This document shows, piece by piece, positions 11,020 through 23,496 of a DNA stretch of 64,000 bases. Position numbers and translations under genes: made by a program. The DNA is taken from assembly GCF_001723175.1 (NCBI RefSeq), contig NC_064652.1:1488001-1552000 (forward strand). Reading direction: 5' to 3'. Positions within the stretch are counted from its first letter, which is position 1. Each line of letters opens with the position of its first letter. This stretch comes from Penicillium oxalicum (lineage: Eukaryota; Ascomycota; Eurotiomycetes; Eurotiales; Aspergillaceae). Under the pieces are notes generated by a model. It saw only the letters and a program-made list of their open reading frames with translations. It ran no database searches and was not told the origin of the DNA.

Positions 11020-14000
11020 CGGACGGAGGGGCAACGGATAACGCAGAGAGTCTCTGAATTGAGCTGGAGTCGTTCAAGACCGTTTCACACCTTTCAAATG
11101 ATGGTTTTTTCCCCCCGGTGGAGGGTGTCGCGCGCTCAGAAGCAAAATCCAGACGCCGGAATTAAGAAAAAAGGGCGGAACTTCTCCAATCCACGGATAG
11201 CTAGAAGTGAGTGAAAATCAAGTCTGCTGCCACAGTTTGTGTCCACTTGGAGACTTGGACGGCAAGTTGACAACGGCAGACTTTTGCTTTAATGAGTCTG
11301 GACGGAGAGTTGTGTGCTGGCGCGGGTGACTCGGCCCTTTACAGTGTGACACACAGCAATTTCAGGACAATCACGGTGGGCAGTGGACCAGCAAAAGTAC
11401 AGACACGGTCCAAACGCGAAGGCGCAAACTCAAAGTCGATCGGGACGGAGGCAAGAACCCTTTATGTACTTGCCCGTGATTTCGGAGAGGCTGTGAGAGG
11501 GTGAGTATATAAGTGTGAGTTGTGGCCAGTGTCGAGGTGGATTCGAATTCAGCAGGAGTCTTGGTAGGTCAGAGGTACTGTACTTTTGGTCGTGTTGCGG
11601 TGTTGGGCGGATTGGCCCTAGTCCTACTACAGTGGGTAGAGTTGTACTTGCAGGCTTGCGTTGACCGACCGCCGTGGACCGAGGACGGGTGGATTGGAGA
11701 GACTGGAGACTAGAGGCTGGAGACGGGAGACGGGAGACGGAAGTCTGGAGTCTACAGAGTTGATGATATGACCGAATGACCGAGGAGGGGGCCGCGGGAG
11801 CGGGAGGCCCTTTGTGTCGCCTCGGGAAGATGGAGGGTCCCACTGAGCGGAAGGCTTCCAAGTGGCTCGTTACGAATTTGAGCACTGTCAATCATGCCAT
11901 TCAGGATGTTTGTTGTACCCGGCGACTTGAGGCCGTGGCAGAGATCAGAGATTGCAGCGAAATGGAGAAGCTTCAAGACCTCCCTTCCGGGCAGAAGTCT
12001 CTCTCGACTTGAGGGGAGTTGGAGCACTGCGGATGAGAGGAAAAGGGCGGGAAATGAAAGACGAGGGCTGAATGCTGATCCTACTCGATTGCAGGAAAGG
12101 GAGAATGATTCCAAAAGTCAAATCGGCGCGGGGGCGATCCATTCGGTGAAAAGTCTCAGTCGACCGAGTCCAGTGACTGAGGTGGTCAGTCACGTTTCTC
12201 ATGGCAGAATGAAATCGGTCATTGGTTCCTGGGACCCTTTGAGAAAGCAGTCAAGATACCTCACGAGGTCTGCTAATTGTCTTTTTGGGAGGGGGGAAGA
12301 CAGTTGTGCCCTTGAACTTTATGGGAATCTAAAGATGACTGCGAGCTCTCTCATCGGTACGAGTCCATCCCTCAATCTCGTCGGCTGCTGCCGGTGCGAA
12401 ATCAAGAGACGTGGAGCGGACAGGGTGCAGAAAGAAAAATATCGAAAAAAAAGCATTGAGAACTCATTGAAGAAGAAATAGATACACACACACTATTGCC
12501 AGGTGATGGTATGATATGCTAGTTTTGCAATTGCGACGCGAGCACGTCAGGGTCCAGGGCTCACTCTACACCTGTAGATGACCATCTGCCGAGGCCTATG
12601 AACGGAGTGTTCCCATACGACGAGATCCAACGAGCAGTTTGACTGCCCATCTACCATTGGAGCAATGACCTCAGAAACTTCCATGCTGCCCCGATCGCCA
12701 GTCCTGAGTAGTTGATCAAACCCTGTACTTTGTTGATCCGTTCCGCAACGTTGGTTCGCAGGGGGGGGAGAATCGAGACAAAAGTATCGATCGTGAGACT
12801 GTGGACAGTTCCTGCCGACTCACCACCTCACCACCTCACCGGTGTTCGAGGCTCAATCTTAGGCCAACGGGGGGCCAACGGAGCGGCGCGGTCCGAATCA
12901 TCAAAATCCACCGACTCTGCCACCAGTAGACAGAAGAGAAAGACCCTTGATTTCCTTGATTCCAATTCCCCCCATTCTGATGTGGACGGCGGCGGCGGGG
13001 AGTTAATGGGTCACTGACCATAGGGGGGAAACAGTATGCACATGGAACGATGGGTCTGGTTTGCTACAATGGTGGGCCGAAGTCCTCGGAGCAGAGATGC
13101 ACTTCGACCTCGAGTCACCCTTCACGAGCCAGCTTTATTCTTTCTCGGCTCACATCCCTGCACAAGATGCTGGTTCTGCCCATCACACCATTGGACGATG
13201 GTACCTCTGATGACGAAAGACGTTGGTACTACTGCACATCACCGGCTCTAGCGCGCCCAGGCTTCCAGGGGGGAGCAAAATATGCATCACTGGGTGGGAT
13301 ACAGGATACAGGGCTGTGCCCGTAGATGGTCAGTGAATAGTGAAGAAGTGCAGACTGCACAGTGGACTTGGGAGGAATTCTCTATTTTTTTTGTTCCGGT
13401 ATTTTTTTTCTTGGCTATACGGACTCATCTTGACCACCGATGGGGGTCCTTGCACCGAGGTCCATGCATGAACCAGACAAGAGACGGGCGAACGAGGTAC
13501 ACAAGCGACAAAACCATCAAAGCCGCCTGGCGGGGGACGGAGGTATTTTTGATCCTGTCAATTCCTGGCTCGGGCTGGCGGACCAGACTTGACTCGGAAA
13601 AGAGGATTGCCAGTCAACACGACGCGAGTCAGTCCGGCATGCAGGCGAGGCCAGCCAACTTGCCATCCTGACGGTGACGGAGACGGAGACGGAGACTGAA
13701 GCGAGGATGCCAAGATGTGTTCCAAACTCGAGACATGTCCACTGCTCAGCTCTCGTCCCGTTTTTGGATTTTTGACTTTGGTGGGCAGTGCTCTTCGCTG
13801 CTTCAAATCCCTCGGACCCTCAGTGGAATCTTTGCTCCGAGATACACTATTGACTCTTCAGGATACGGGACCTGTGATCAATTGGATACTGGATCCCTGT
13901 GGACACAGGACACAGTGTCCAGTGAACCGTATTGTGTGCTGCGATATGTACACATATTTCACGCTTACATGGTGTCCCTGCTTACCCGAGCGTCCGATTT

Positions 14001-15257
14001 CTCGGGCCGTTCAAAATCTCCCTCATTCAGTAGGACAAGGAAATGGAACTCACCGTTCCAAGCTCTTCGGTTGCTCATGCGCGCGGGCTCTGGTGTTCAG
14101 GTTTGGGTCGAAGAGAACTCGACCCATCTGCCACGACTGAGTTGCCGAGCGACGATGCCTGCCTTTGATTCAGTCGTGTGCCTTATTCACACCTCTTGTT
14201 TTTTTTGGTCTTTATTTTTGTTTTTTGCCTTGTCGCACGGCTCGCTGGGTTGCACGAGCCAGGACGTCAGCAGCCAGAGAGACCAGATAATCCAGAACGC
14301 TCGGTGGATATCGCTGCCTCGGAGGAGGAGCCCCAGTCGAGCATGTTCCGTTGCTCCTCATTCCAGATGCACAATGGATTTCTTGGGATTTCCGGTCTGG
14401 TTGTACGGTGTAATGGTGTGTATTCGACTATGTATTGGACTACAATTTGTATTGCGGAACCGCGGGGTGGGTTGGTCGGGACCGTCTCGAGTGTACCAAG
14501 GTCCCAGGTGAGAAATAGAAACATGTGACCCCCCAATTAAAAAAAAAGAAAAAAGAAAAAGAGAAAAAAGAAACCAAAAGCAGGCGGAGAGGATGAAAAA
14601 GGGTCAATACAGACCCGGGTCTGTGGCACGCAGTCTGCTATTGGGAAACTGCCCCCATTCAGGATGCACTCGGCTGCATTGAGCGGGAAAGACAGCCATC
14701 TGCAGAGAGGGAGGGGATTTGGTTTCGATTTCTACTATGCCCGATGACAGCAGATGAGGATGATCTGGAGCCTGAACCTTGGGATCATGAGCTTCTTGGG
14801 AGGATCCTCGTTAACTCGTTGGTGCATGAGGTTCGTGCATCTTGAAACTTGGCTGTCTTCTGACTTCCACCCAGTCCAGAGAGAGATCTTCAAGACTGTG
14901 CTTTGCAGTGTGCAGTACACAGTCCTGCACAGCTGCACACTACATCTGGGTTACTGTGTCCATGGAATATACCGAGTCACTGAGGGGAACGACAGGATCC
15001 AGGACGCTGCATTCGCATTGAGTTCTTTACCAGTGCTGTCTCGTCTTCTCCCTGAAGTGGGTGTGTGACCGTGTGGAAGGCAAGAGGTGGACATGGAATG
15101 GGATAAATCAATTGAAAAATGGAATTTCTTTTCATTATTATTCTTGGTAGTGTATGAGAATTAATCCAGTTGATCCAGTTGAATAACCTAGAAAAATCCC
15201 TGTAATTCAGTATGTTTTTTAATTCGTCTTATTTGTTGTGAAGGATTTCTGACCTCT

Positions 15258-15338
<81 letters not shown>

Positions 15339-16549
15339 CTTTTTCCTTTTTCCTTTTTCACGTCTCACTCATCGTTCGCCGACTGACCTTTCAGGCTCAC
15401 TAGGCCGCCCATCCCAAAAGTAGACTAGTGGAACCGTTCTATCGGGTCGGCCGGGTTTCTTTTCCCAAGCGCTCGGATGCGGCACTTGCCAAAATGTCAT
15501 TGTTCGACACGCAGAACATGCTGACGCCGGGGGCTCTCGGATCGCAAGCAGGATGCGCAAAATCTCGTGGTTCCTTCGATACTGCGTCCGGGTAAAGCCC
15601 GCTAGGATCGCGTGGGCATGAACATGGGAATAAAAAAGACTTTTATGCGGAAGGTGGGGTGGGCAGCGGAGAGAAAAAGAGAAAGAGGATGGAAAGCATG
15701 GCGTGGATCTTAGGCGGGACCATGTCTCTACCATCCAGGATCCATGTATCTTCTCACACCCATCTGCTGGTCGTCTGTGTAGTCTGTCCACGCTACACAC
15801 TACTAAGCACGAGCTGTGAGCTTAGGAGCTGTGTGAGCCGTGTGTATTGACCAGTGGAACTGGATCTGTCCCCGTTCTTCAATCTCCGTCGGCTGGAACC
15901 ACTCTCCGTCGTGACCCCGTGGAAGGGCCTCTTCCGTAACTCTGATAATTTGAAATCATGAGTCAAAAAGAAAAAAAAGAAAGGAAAGGAAACATTCGAC
16001 GTTTCGTGGTCCACTCCCGAGTCTCCATCTGATCATCACTCCCAAAATCGGGGGAGGGTTCCTCCCAGGAGGTCTGACGGGTGGAGAATCCTTCTGCTGG
16101 TGCATGGATCCCTCCCATCATTGCAGACCGAGCGAGTGCCAGACTGACAGCCGGGACAGAGACGGGAAAAATAAAATAATAAAAATGGGGGGAATAAAGG
16201 GATCAAGGCCAAGCAGAGACAGAGAGGGTGTATTAGAGAGAGAGAGAGAGGAGGAAAAAGAGAAAGAGAGAAAGCAAAGCCCAAGAATTCCGTATTTTTC
16301 TCAAAAGGATCGGCCTTTCCTTCCCCAATCGCATCGTACATGATTCACTCTTGAGTTGACCATCCTTGTTCGATTGCTCATGACACCAGGCCGATTGCCT
16401 TTTATTTGCTGGATTGTAAATAAGACCCTTCACCTGGTGGCTGTCGCCCGTCTTCCAGGATTGTAAACGGACTTCCTGGGCCCTGTTCTTCTCAGCCCTG
16501 TCCTGCCCTATTTGTCCCCGCCGGTTCTCTTCCCCGACGCTGCATCCAG
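11020..16549. other. Long gene-poor region between methyltransferase and P450
   Basis: About 5.5 kb lies between the divergent methyltransferase (-) and P450 (+). The longest plus-strand frame (13717-14511, 264 codons) overlaps two others and its translation is rich in Ser, Arg, Cys and Trp without domain-like segments, so I do not call it. Purine or pyrimidine tracts are common (for example 16180-16280), and a long TC repeat lies at 15261-15334. No tRNA or recognisable transposon was seen. Confidence 0.5.
15261..15334 (+). repeat. (TC)37 microsatellite
   Basis: Thirty-seven perfect TC dinucleotides (74 nt), followed by a T/C-rich stretch to about 15360. It lies about 1.2 kb upstream of the P450 start codon. 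Such tracts can adopt triplex (H-DNA) structure and often vary in length between strains. Confidence 0.97.
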
Positions 16550-18574
16550 ATGGCGTGGTTGCTGGATCTCTCCCTCACTCAGTTGGGGCTATCGTTCGTC
16601 GCCGCGGGACTACTCTATACAATCGGACTGGCCATTCAACGACTATGGCTTTCCCCCATCGCCCACTTCCCCGGTCACAGGTGGGCTGCCCTCACCATGT
16701 GGTATGAATGGTACTACGACTCCTATCTCGAGGGAGAATACACTTTCCAGATCGCCGAAATGCATCGTCAATACGGGCCCATTGTCCGTATCAGTCCCTA
16801 CGAGTTACATATCAACGACCCCGAATATATCGATGTGCTCTACTCGCGCGAAGCCCCTCGCAACAAATCGCTTCATTTGACAGGCATGTTTGGAGCGCCC
16901 GCCTCGGCATTTGGCACGGTCGACTATCGTCATCATCGTATCCGCCGCCAGCCCATGAACCCGTTCTTCTCGCAGCAGAGAATCCGTTCACTCGAGCCCA
17001 TGCTGCGGGAGATGGTGGAGAAGCTGTGCGTGGGCATGCGCGGATGGATGCAACGACAAGCGCCACTGCATCTCTACCACGCATTCAACGCCTTCACCAC
17101 CGACGTCGTGGTCGAATATACCATGGGCCAGTCATTCCACTATCTCGACGACCCGGATTTCAGTCCCCAGTGGTCCACGACCATTCAAGCCATTGTGCGC
17201 GCGGGCATGCAGTTCAAACAGTTCCAGTGGTTCATGGCTCTCTTCGAGCTGCTCCCTCGATGGTTGGTGCTGAAGATCAATCCGGACCTGGGACCTGTGC
17301 TGGACCAAAAGGCGGAAAGTATTCGACTGGCCAACCTGGTCATTGATAGTCAAAATCCCGAGAAAGTCACCGACAAAAAGGCCCTGGTCCCCCGGGGCAC
17401 TTTGTTCCATGCGTTGCTGGAGAGTGACCTGCCACCGGAGGAAAAGGCGGCGCCACGATTGAGTCAGGAGGTGTTCACCGTCATTGCAGCTGGTGGAGAG
17501 ACGACGGCCAAGAATTTGACCACCGTGTCGTATCACCTGTTGAGTAACCCGGACATTCTGGCCAAGTTGCGCGAGGAGTTGAACCGATTGGATCCGAATG
17601 GCACAGCGTCGTTGAAAGACTATGAAACCATGCCATATCTGGTAAGGGCGGGTTCTTTTGTCTCTCTCTTTCTTCTTCCTTTTTTTTTCTTTTTTTTTTC
17701 CTCTGTTTTTTTGAGTGGACCTGAGCGGAGGAGATCCTTTCATCTGGTTTCTCCGCGTAGAGGAGAGTATGGCCCATGTGTGAACTTGCTAACATGAATG
17801 ATTCTTTGCAGACCTCGATCATGCTAGAGGGTCTCCGAGTCTCTTTTGGTGTGGCCACACGATTGCAACGCAGCTCACCCGATCAACCCATGATGTATCA
17901 AGATTGGGTGATACCTCCCGGTGTAAGTTGACCCTGTATACCTTTCAGAACCCCCCTCAACCCTCTCTGCAGTTTCATTTTCTCTTTTTTTTCTTTTGTG
18001 TTCTTCGGGGGAAGGAGAAGATCTCCTCTACTCCCCCAAGCAGATACAACATCAATTCTAACCTCCCATCTCAGGTCCCCGTCGGAATGACCAGCTTACT
18101 CCTCCACAACAACCCGGACATCTTTCCCAATCCCGAGAAATTTGATCCAGAACGGTGGATGAATCCCACAGAGCGACACCGACTCGAAAAGTACCTCCTC
18201 GCCTTCAGTAAAGGATCTCGACAATGTATTGGTATCACGTATGTGGTCCCCCACCCTCTCCTTGGAATCCCTTCACCTCCAACCCTATCTCCCGTCTACC
18301 TCTTCCCCTATCTTTAACCAACCCATGACTAACCCCCAACTCCTCCCATCGCCACATAACCAGCCTCGCCAAAGCCGAGATCCTCCTCGTCATCGCCACG
18401 ATATTCAGACAATTCGACATGGAACTCTACGAGACCACCTATGAAGACGTCCGCGTGGTACGGGACATGTTCAACGGACATCCGCGCAAGGGCAGTCCCG
18501 GCGTGAGAGCCATGGTGACCGGGTGCAGGAAAGAGCTCCAGCAGCCTGGGGCAGAACAATTGATGCGAGGCTAG
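16550..18574 (+). CDS. Cytochrome P450, CYP58/trichodiene-oxygenase-like
   Basis: Microsomal P450 monooxygenase of 525 aa. Exons are 16550..17641, 17812..17922, 18075..18238 and 18364..18574 with introns of 170, 152 and 125 nt, all GT..AG. Residues about 10-30 form the N-terminal membrane anchor, followed by a proline-rich hinge (LSPIAHFPGHRW). Conserved parts are the I-helix AAGGETT around Glu317, the K-helix EGLR (Glu370/Arg373), the DPERWM segment and the heme loop FSKGSRQCIG with proximal ligand Cys452. The N-terminal half (QYGPIVRISPYELHINDPEY and the RRQPMNPFFS region) resembles the family annotated as trichodiene oxygenase/CYP58, whose members oxidise terpenoids. Substrate is unknown, and no terpene cyclase is visible nearby. 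The second intron is C/T-rich. Family call is strong; the exact CYP subfamily is a judgement from memory. Confidence 0.93.
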
Positions 18575-19799
18575 AAAATTGATCATCCTCGTCGCACACG
18601 GGAGGCCGTTGTATGCTTTTGAGTGAGGTTCTCACATTAACAGGCTAGGCTAGGCTAGGTTAGGTTTAATAGTGTTGTACTGGACTGGGATTCATCATTT
18701 GTCTAATGGAATTGAAGGATTACTACATGTACATATGGATGAGGCTAGGTGGGTTTAAACTTAGGGATGGTATCAGCCCCCCCCCCCCCCCGAGGGCGAG
18801 TGAATCATTTTTTTTTACTCTTCCAATCGGGGACCAGAGGAGGTGGCCAGGCGCGGGTGGGTGTGTTCGCGGTATACATTCGATATGTACCACGAGTTGG
18901 TACAGGTAATTTCTCCACGCCATTGGAAAAGCTCGCTAGGTCGCTAGATCATCACATCGCTACGTCTCTCTCGTCCCTCTCGCCCGGTGAGATGTTACTC
19001 GGTGATATTTACAGTACGCGCACTCTCTGGACACAATCAGACTGGGACAATGTCCATTCACATTTAAATTGCCTGGACCAAAGGAGCACGGCAGTCGTCA
19101 AAAGCAAAAGAGCCAGCACTGCAAAATCAACATGTATATGATTGTGGAGGGTGTGTATATGCATCCAGAGTCCACCATTAGGCTTGGCGTGCGATCAACG
19201 GGGAAAACAGGGTCTCGTGTAGCATAAACTTCATGGGCCAGATCAAAATTGGCCATCTCGGGCCCCCGGGGACTTGGACACATCGACGAGAGATCTCGCT
19301 GAACGGGTGCATGTCAAACGAGGGGGGAAAACACTAAAGGTAAAAATGGGGGAGCAAGAAAAGGAAATAGTGGGAAGGTAGAGGACGGCGGGGGTAGCTC
19401 CAGCCACTGCGAGCAAGATTTACGGCTCAGTGGTTGTGGAGGGGAATCTGGAGAGGAAGAGAGGAAGGGAGTGGGAGGGTAAAGAAGGAGAGGAAGAGGA
19501 GGAGATGAAGGGGGAGAAAAAAGTTGAGAAAAACGGCGGGGATGGATGGACATGCTCAAAACTCGCAACTTAAAAGCCCACAAATCAGATCGAATTGTTA
19601 CATGTATCAACAGACAAGAGTCATGACATGACATCAGAGACGGCGCCTGCGCCGCAGAATCATCCACGACTGGACATTAGTCCTCGACGGATGAATCAAA
19701 GGAAAATGGAACCCAATCTCTTTCTTTGGGCGTGGGCGCGGGGGCGAGAGCGAAAAGATGGACCCAAGGATTTGGGAAGCGACAGCAAGGTCTTCACTT
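18575..19799. other. Convergent intergenic region
   Basis: About 1.2 kb between the 3' ends of the P450 (+) and the MAPKK (-). It contains short tandem TAGGC-type units at 18642-18666, a C15 run at 18777-18791 and a purine-rich plus strand at 19310-19550. No gene is visible. Confidence 0.6.
18642..18666 (+). repeat. Short tandem repeat of AGGCT-type units
   Basis: About five adjacent copies of a 5-nt unit (AGGCT drifting to AGGTT) just downstream of the P450 stop codon. It is too short to be called telomeric. Confidence 0.75.
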
Positions 19800-21849
19800 T
19801 CATTCTGCTTGCCAGGATGGAGCCGCCGCCAGATCGTCATGAATCGGACTCGTGGCCACCTTGTCCAAGGCCACGGCATGCAGTGCTGGCTTCTCCGGAG
19901 CGGGTGCCTGGCCGCCGTTGCGGCGCTCAAGTTGCTTGGTGACCCATTCTGCAACCTCCGCGTCCTCGGTCAAGTTGGATGGGGGCTGACGGCGGGTGGG
20001 CGATTCGGAAGGTCCCGAGGCAGCCTCTTCGCCATTGGTCTCGGTCGGCGGTTGCATCAGAGGGGCCAGCCAGGGATGGCGAAGGAGCATGTTGTAGTTT
20101 GGTCGATTCTTGGGAATTTTGTCGAGACACGCGCGGACAAAGGCGTGCGCCGAATCGGAAAATCCATCCGCAGGCAGCGTTGGAGGTTCACCGTGAACGA
20201 TTGCCTAGCAAGTCCCACACGAGTTAGTCTGCCGCGATCAAAACCCGGGACACTGCGATTGGAGACGAGTGAAAGGGCGAGGAGGAGGAGGAGCGAGAGG
20301 GGAAACTTACATGCAGTTGGCTGAAAATGTTGGTAAAGGTCTCGGGGGGGTAAGGATAGCGGCCCATGGCACATTCAATGATCGACAGTCCCAAACTCCA
20401 AATGTCGCTCTGCACGCTGTAGGTTCCGGCACTGGGGGCACCCGACTGCTGCATGCCGCCTCCGGCAATTCGTTCGGGCGCCATGTAGCTTTGGCATCCG
20501 ATGTTGGTCTTGGCGATACTGGCCACCAGGTTCCCGCTGACACCAAAGTCACAAATCTTGACCTGACCTTTCGTGTTCACCAAGATATTCGTGGGCTTCA
20601 CGTCTCGATGAATGATGTTATGTTCGTCCTTCAGCGCCTTCAGTCCCATGATGGTGGAGAGAGTCACTTTGCGCAGGATGTTCTCCGGAACGCCACCTTC
20701 GTAGATCTTGTCGATGGACCCTCCATCCATGTACTCCACACACATGTAGACGGCCCCTTCTTGGAAGAAGGCGCCGTAGAAATCAATGATGAAGGGCGAG
20801 ATGCATCGGTGCAAAATATCCAGCTCCATGATGATCTGGGCAAACTTGGCCTCATCCAGCTCCAAACGGATTTCCTTCATGGCCATGATCACACCGGACA
20901 GGTTGTCATGCGATCCGTTGGTGGGGGTGTCATCCCCTTGCCCGACTGGACGACTGACAATCCCGCTTAACCCGAGGCCAGGTTTGCGAAGATGCGGGCG
21001 ACTGTGACGGACCTTGTAGACGGTGCCGTAGTTACCCTTGCCGAGTTCATCCAACCGGTCCACCTCGTCCAGGGAAATCTTGAAGCTGTGCCCTGACGAG
21101 AACTCGACACCACCCCCGTGCAAGATGGCCTTGTTCTTGAAGTTCAACGTGCCCGCTTTCGTGTCGATAAACTCCGAGTACTTGCTAAAGGCCGAATCGC
21201 CATTCTGGCTCTGCTCCGGCTTCTGGTCCGTGCCATTCGGGGTGGGCGCGGGAGATGCTCCCGTAACGTCCGACAGTTTGAGACCGGGCTTCATGCGTTT
21301 GGCCGCCAATCCACCGGGGCGGGGTGACCCCGGAGACGACACGGGGCCCGGGATCGCCGGTGAGGATGCCCAGTTCTTGTTGTTGGGACGCATGGCGCCC
21401 GGGATGCGGCCGGCGAGCGGACCGCCCGCGCCGTTCTCCTGCGAGATGGGGATCGAGCCCGTGGACGCCGCATGCGCAAGGGGCACACCTTGCCGGGACA
21501 GCGAAAAGGCCTTCATTTTCGCCATGATATCCTGATTCAAGCCTCCGACCCCTGTGGAACTCATTGACGCCTGCAGGCGCGGCGGCGTTCCCGCTCCGCG
21601 CCGCGCCGCATTGACCTGACCCAGATGCGTGGACGAGGGTGTGATCCCGACAGAGGGTTCCCGAGGACTCGATAACGCCGGCATGGAGGCATGGTGGGTG
21701 TGATTTTGAGGCGAGTCCACTGGCGTGGACACCGTGGGCACCGCGGGCTCTGCACTGGACGCCCTGGGGGAGCTAGGGGAGCTGGGGGAACCGGGTCCGC
21801 TGGTCTCCTCCTGAGGGGTCTCGGTGGGGGAATCTTGGCTGGCGTCCAT
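19800..21849 (-). CDS. pbsB: MAP kinase kinase of the HOG pathway (Pbs2/PbsB type)
   Basis: Dual-specificity kinase that in fungi relays osmotic and oxidative stress signals to the Hog1/SakA MAP kinase. Exons 21849..20311 and 20204..19800 give 647 aa. The 106-nt intron has donor GTAAGT, branch GACTAAC and acceptor CTAG. The first half is a Ser/Pro-rich, probably disordered region that normally carries docking sites. The kinase domain starts near VDRLDELGKGNYGTVYKV and includes MAMKEIRLE, HRDVKPTN (Asp416) and DFGVSGNLV (Asp434). The MAPKK phospho-sites are Ser444 and Thr448 in SIAKT, followed by YMAPERI. Lys-free spacer GGGMQQSGAPSAG after APERI is typical of fungal Pbs2. The C-terminal exon supplies HPWLAP plus a charged tail. 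I chose ATG 21849 (MDASQDSPTE), although the frame stays open upstream. Confidence 0.94.
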
Positions 21850-23285
21850 CCTGCTTTGATCGCGTCCGGTGACGATGCGTTCAACGAAGGAGGAGATGAC
21901 GGAATACACGACAACACCGGTCGGAAGAATTGGATAAAGGAGGCCGTCGTGAGCTCGGGGAGGGGGAGGGTGACGGCGCAATGCCAGATCACTCAAACGG
22001 GAGTGACGACAAGGGAGGTCCGGATTGAGGGGCGCGCAGTGGAGATACCGCTCAGGTCGTTTGGCGATCGAACCCCGTACTGATCGTTCCAAGTCGATGT
22101 GATCCGGTCGTGGCAAGCGAGGCGGAGGAGGGGAGGGGGGGGGGAAGGAGGAGGAGAGGGGGAGAAAGTGTAGTTTGCGAACGACCAAGTTGGGGGGGGG
22201 GGGAGAAGTTGAAAGAGGGAAAAAAAAGTGGTCAGCGTGCGCGAGGGGGAGAGCAGAGATGTCACCCGTTTGGAGATGCCAAGGAATGGGAAAAAAAAAG
22301 AGCAATGGACACGCTGAGATCATGTCACCAGGGTTCCAACTTGACCCAGATCCATCCAGGAAAGTTGCAAACACCCACTCTGCAGCGATCCATGAAGGGA
22401 AAGGAAATTAATATCCAGAAATAAATAGACGAATAAAGACAGAAAAAGAAACTTGGAAGAGACTAGAAGCAGTTGGAAAATACCCGTTCTCATCAATTCT
22501 CATTGCATGGTCACGTCTCTCCAGGTCCTATCTGGTATCCAGCCACCATCCACATGAGGTTCTCGTCCAGACTCCCGAAGCCACACGCGCGACAAGAGCG
22601 CACGACACGAGAGTCGTGGACTCGTGAACGATAAGGTGGGGGGGGGGGGAAGAGTGGGAAAACGGGGATCCGGCGTGGGACCAGCACTAGGCCCAAGACT
22701 GGCCAGCAAAAGGTGGACTCTGGTGGACTGGTGGCATTGACATCCAACGGTGAGTTTGAATAAACAACTATGCTGGCCAACCTTCCAGCAGAGGAACCGG
22801 CACTACAGGACATGACTACAGTGGAAGACTCGCACAAGTTTGTCGACTGTCCAAGAGTCCGGTGGTACAGCGTCCAGCTCGTGTCGGAGTACAAGTCGGG
22901 TGTCATGTGTACACGGACAGTCTTGTAGAGACCGTCGTGACATGTCAGTCATAGGATGCAATGAGCAAGAGAGTGTACCCTGCTCCGAAGGTGACAAGTG
23001 TGTACCTCTGCCTCGCTCGCGATCTACCCGGGCTCGGTATGAACTATGAAGTTACAATCGCATCAAGACCGCCAGTCAGACCACCAGTCGTGATTACCGC
23101 TGGAAAACGTGGGTTCTCGTTTTTCTCCCTTGGCCTTGTCCTTGTCCTTCTGTCAACTCCGCCTCTCCGCGCTCTCGGGCACGTCAACTGCTCGCCCGGG
23201 CAGTCGGCTGTTGCGTGGGTCCCACTACAATTATCCAACTTCCACCGTTGCCTCCGAGGCTCTCTATAGATGTACTCTTCTCTTT

Positions 23286-23322
23286 CTCTCTCGCACACAC
23301 ACACACTCTCTCTCTCTCTCAT
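23286..23322 (+). repeat. CT/CA dinucleotide microsatellite
   Basis: Short runs of TC, then CA, then CT repeats follow one another. Confidence 0.85.
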
Positions 23323-23380
23323 GAACGAAACAGATCACAGTCCCCGAGTCAATAAGGGTGCCGCTGTCTCCCAAAAATAT

Positions 23381-23398
23381 GACGGGATGCATCCCGTC
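23381..23398. repeat. Perfect 18-nt palindrome
   Basis: GACGGGATGCATCCCGTC equals its own reverse complement. It lies just before the inverted and tandem repeats at 23408-23496. It could be a binding site for a dimeric protein or one end of a small mobile element; neither can be decided from sequence alone. Confidence 0.9.
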
Positions 23399-23407
23399 GG
23401 CCGGGAT

Positions 23408-23496
23408 ATCCCTACGATTGATCCGACCAGACGCCTTCGCTAGAAGGCCATGATCGTGGTGATCGTAGGGATCGTAGGGATCGTGGTGATCGTGGG
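23408..23496 (+). repeat. Nested hairpin plus five 9-bp tandem repeats
   Basis: Five direct copies of a 9-nt unit, GATCGTRGK and close variants, run from 23452 to 23496. The 11-mer ATCCCTACGAT at 23408-23418 is the exact reverse complement of ATCGTAGGGAT, which occurs twice in the array (23462-23472 and 23471-23481). Inside this outer stem is a second perfect hairpin, GCCTTC (23433-23438) and GAAGGC (23443-23448) with a 4-nt loop. Function unknown. Confidence 0.88.

Noticed and set aside
10696..11034. 112-codon minus frame covering the 5' part of the methyltransferase
   Set aside because: Reading straight through gives a basic, low-complexity peptide. Splicing at three sites instead gives a continuous protein that leads in frame into the conserved ETTS..ENGRRY segment.
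13717..14511. 264-codon plus-strand open frame
   Set aside because: It overlaps other frames, has no domain, and its composition (many Ser, Arg, Cys, Trp) looks like translated non-coding DNA.
18642..18666. TAGG-type tandem units as an interstitial telomere
   Set aside because: The unit is 5 nt (AGGCT/AGGTT), not the fungal TTAGGG hexamer, and there are only about five copies.
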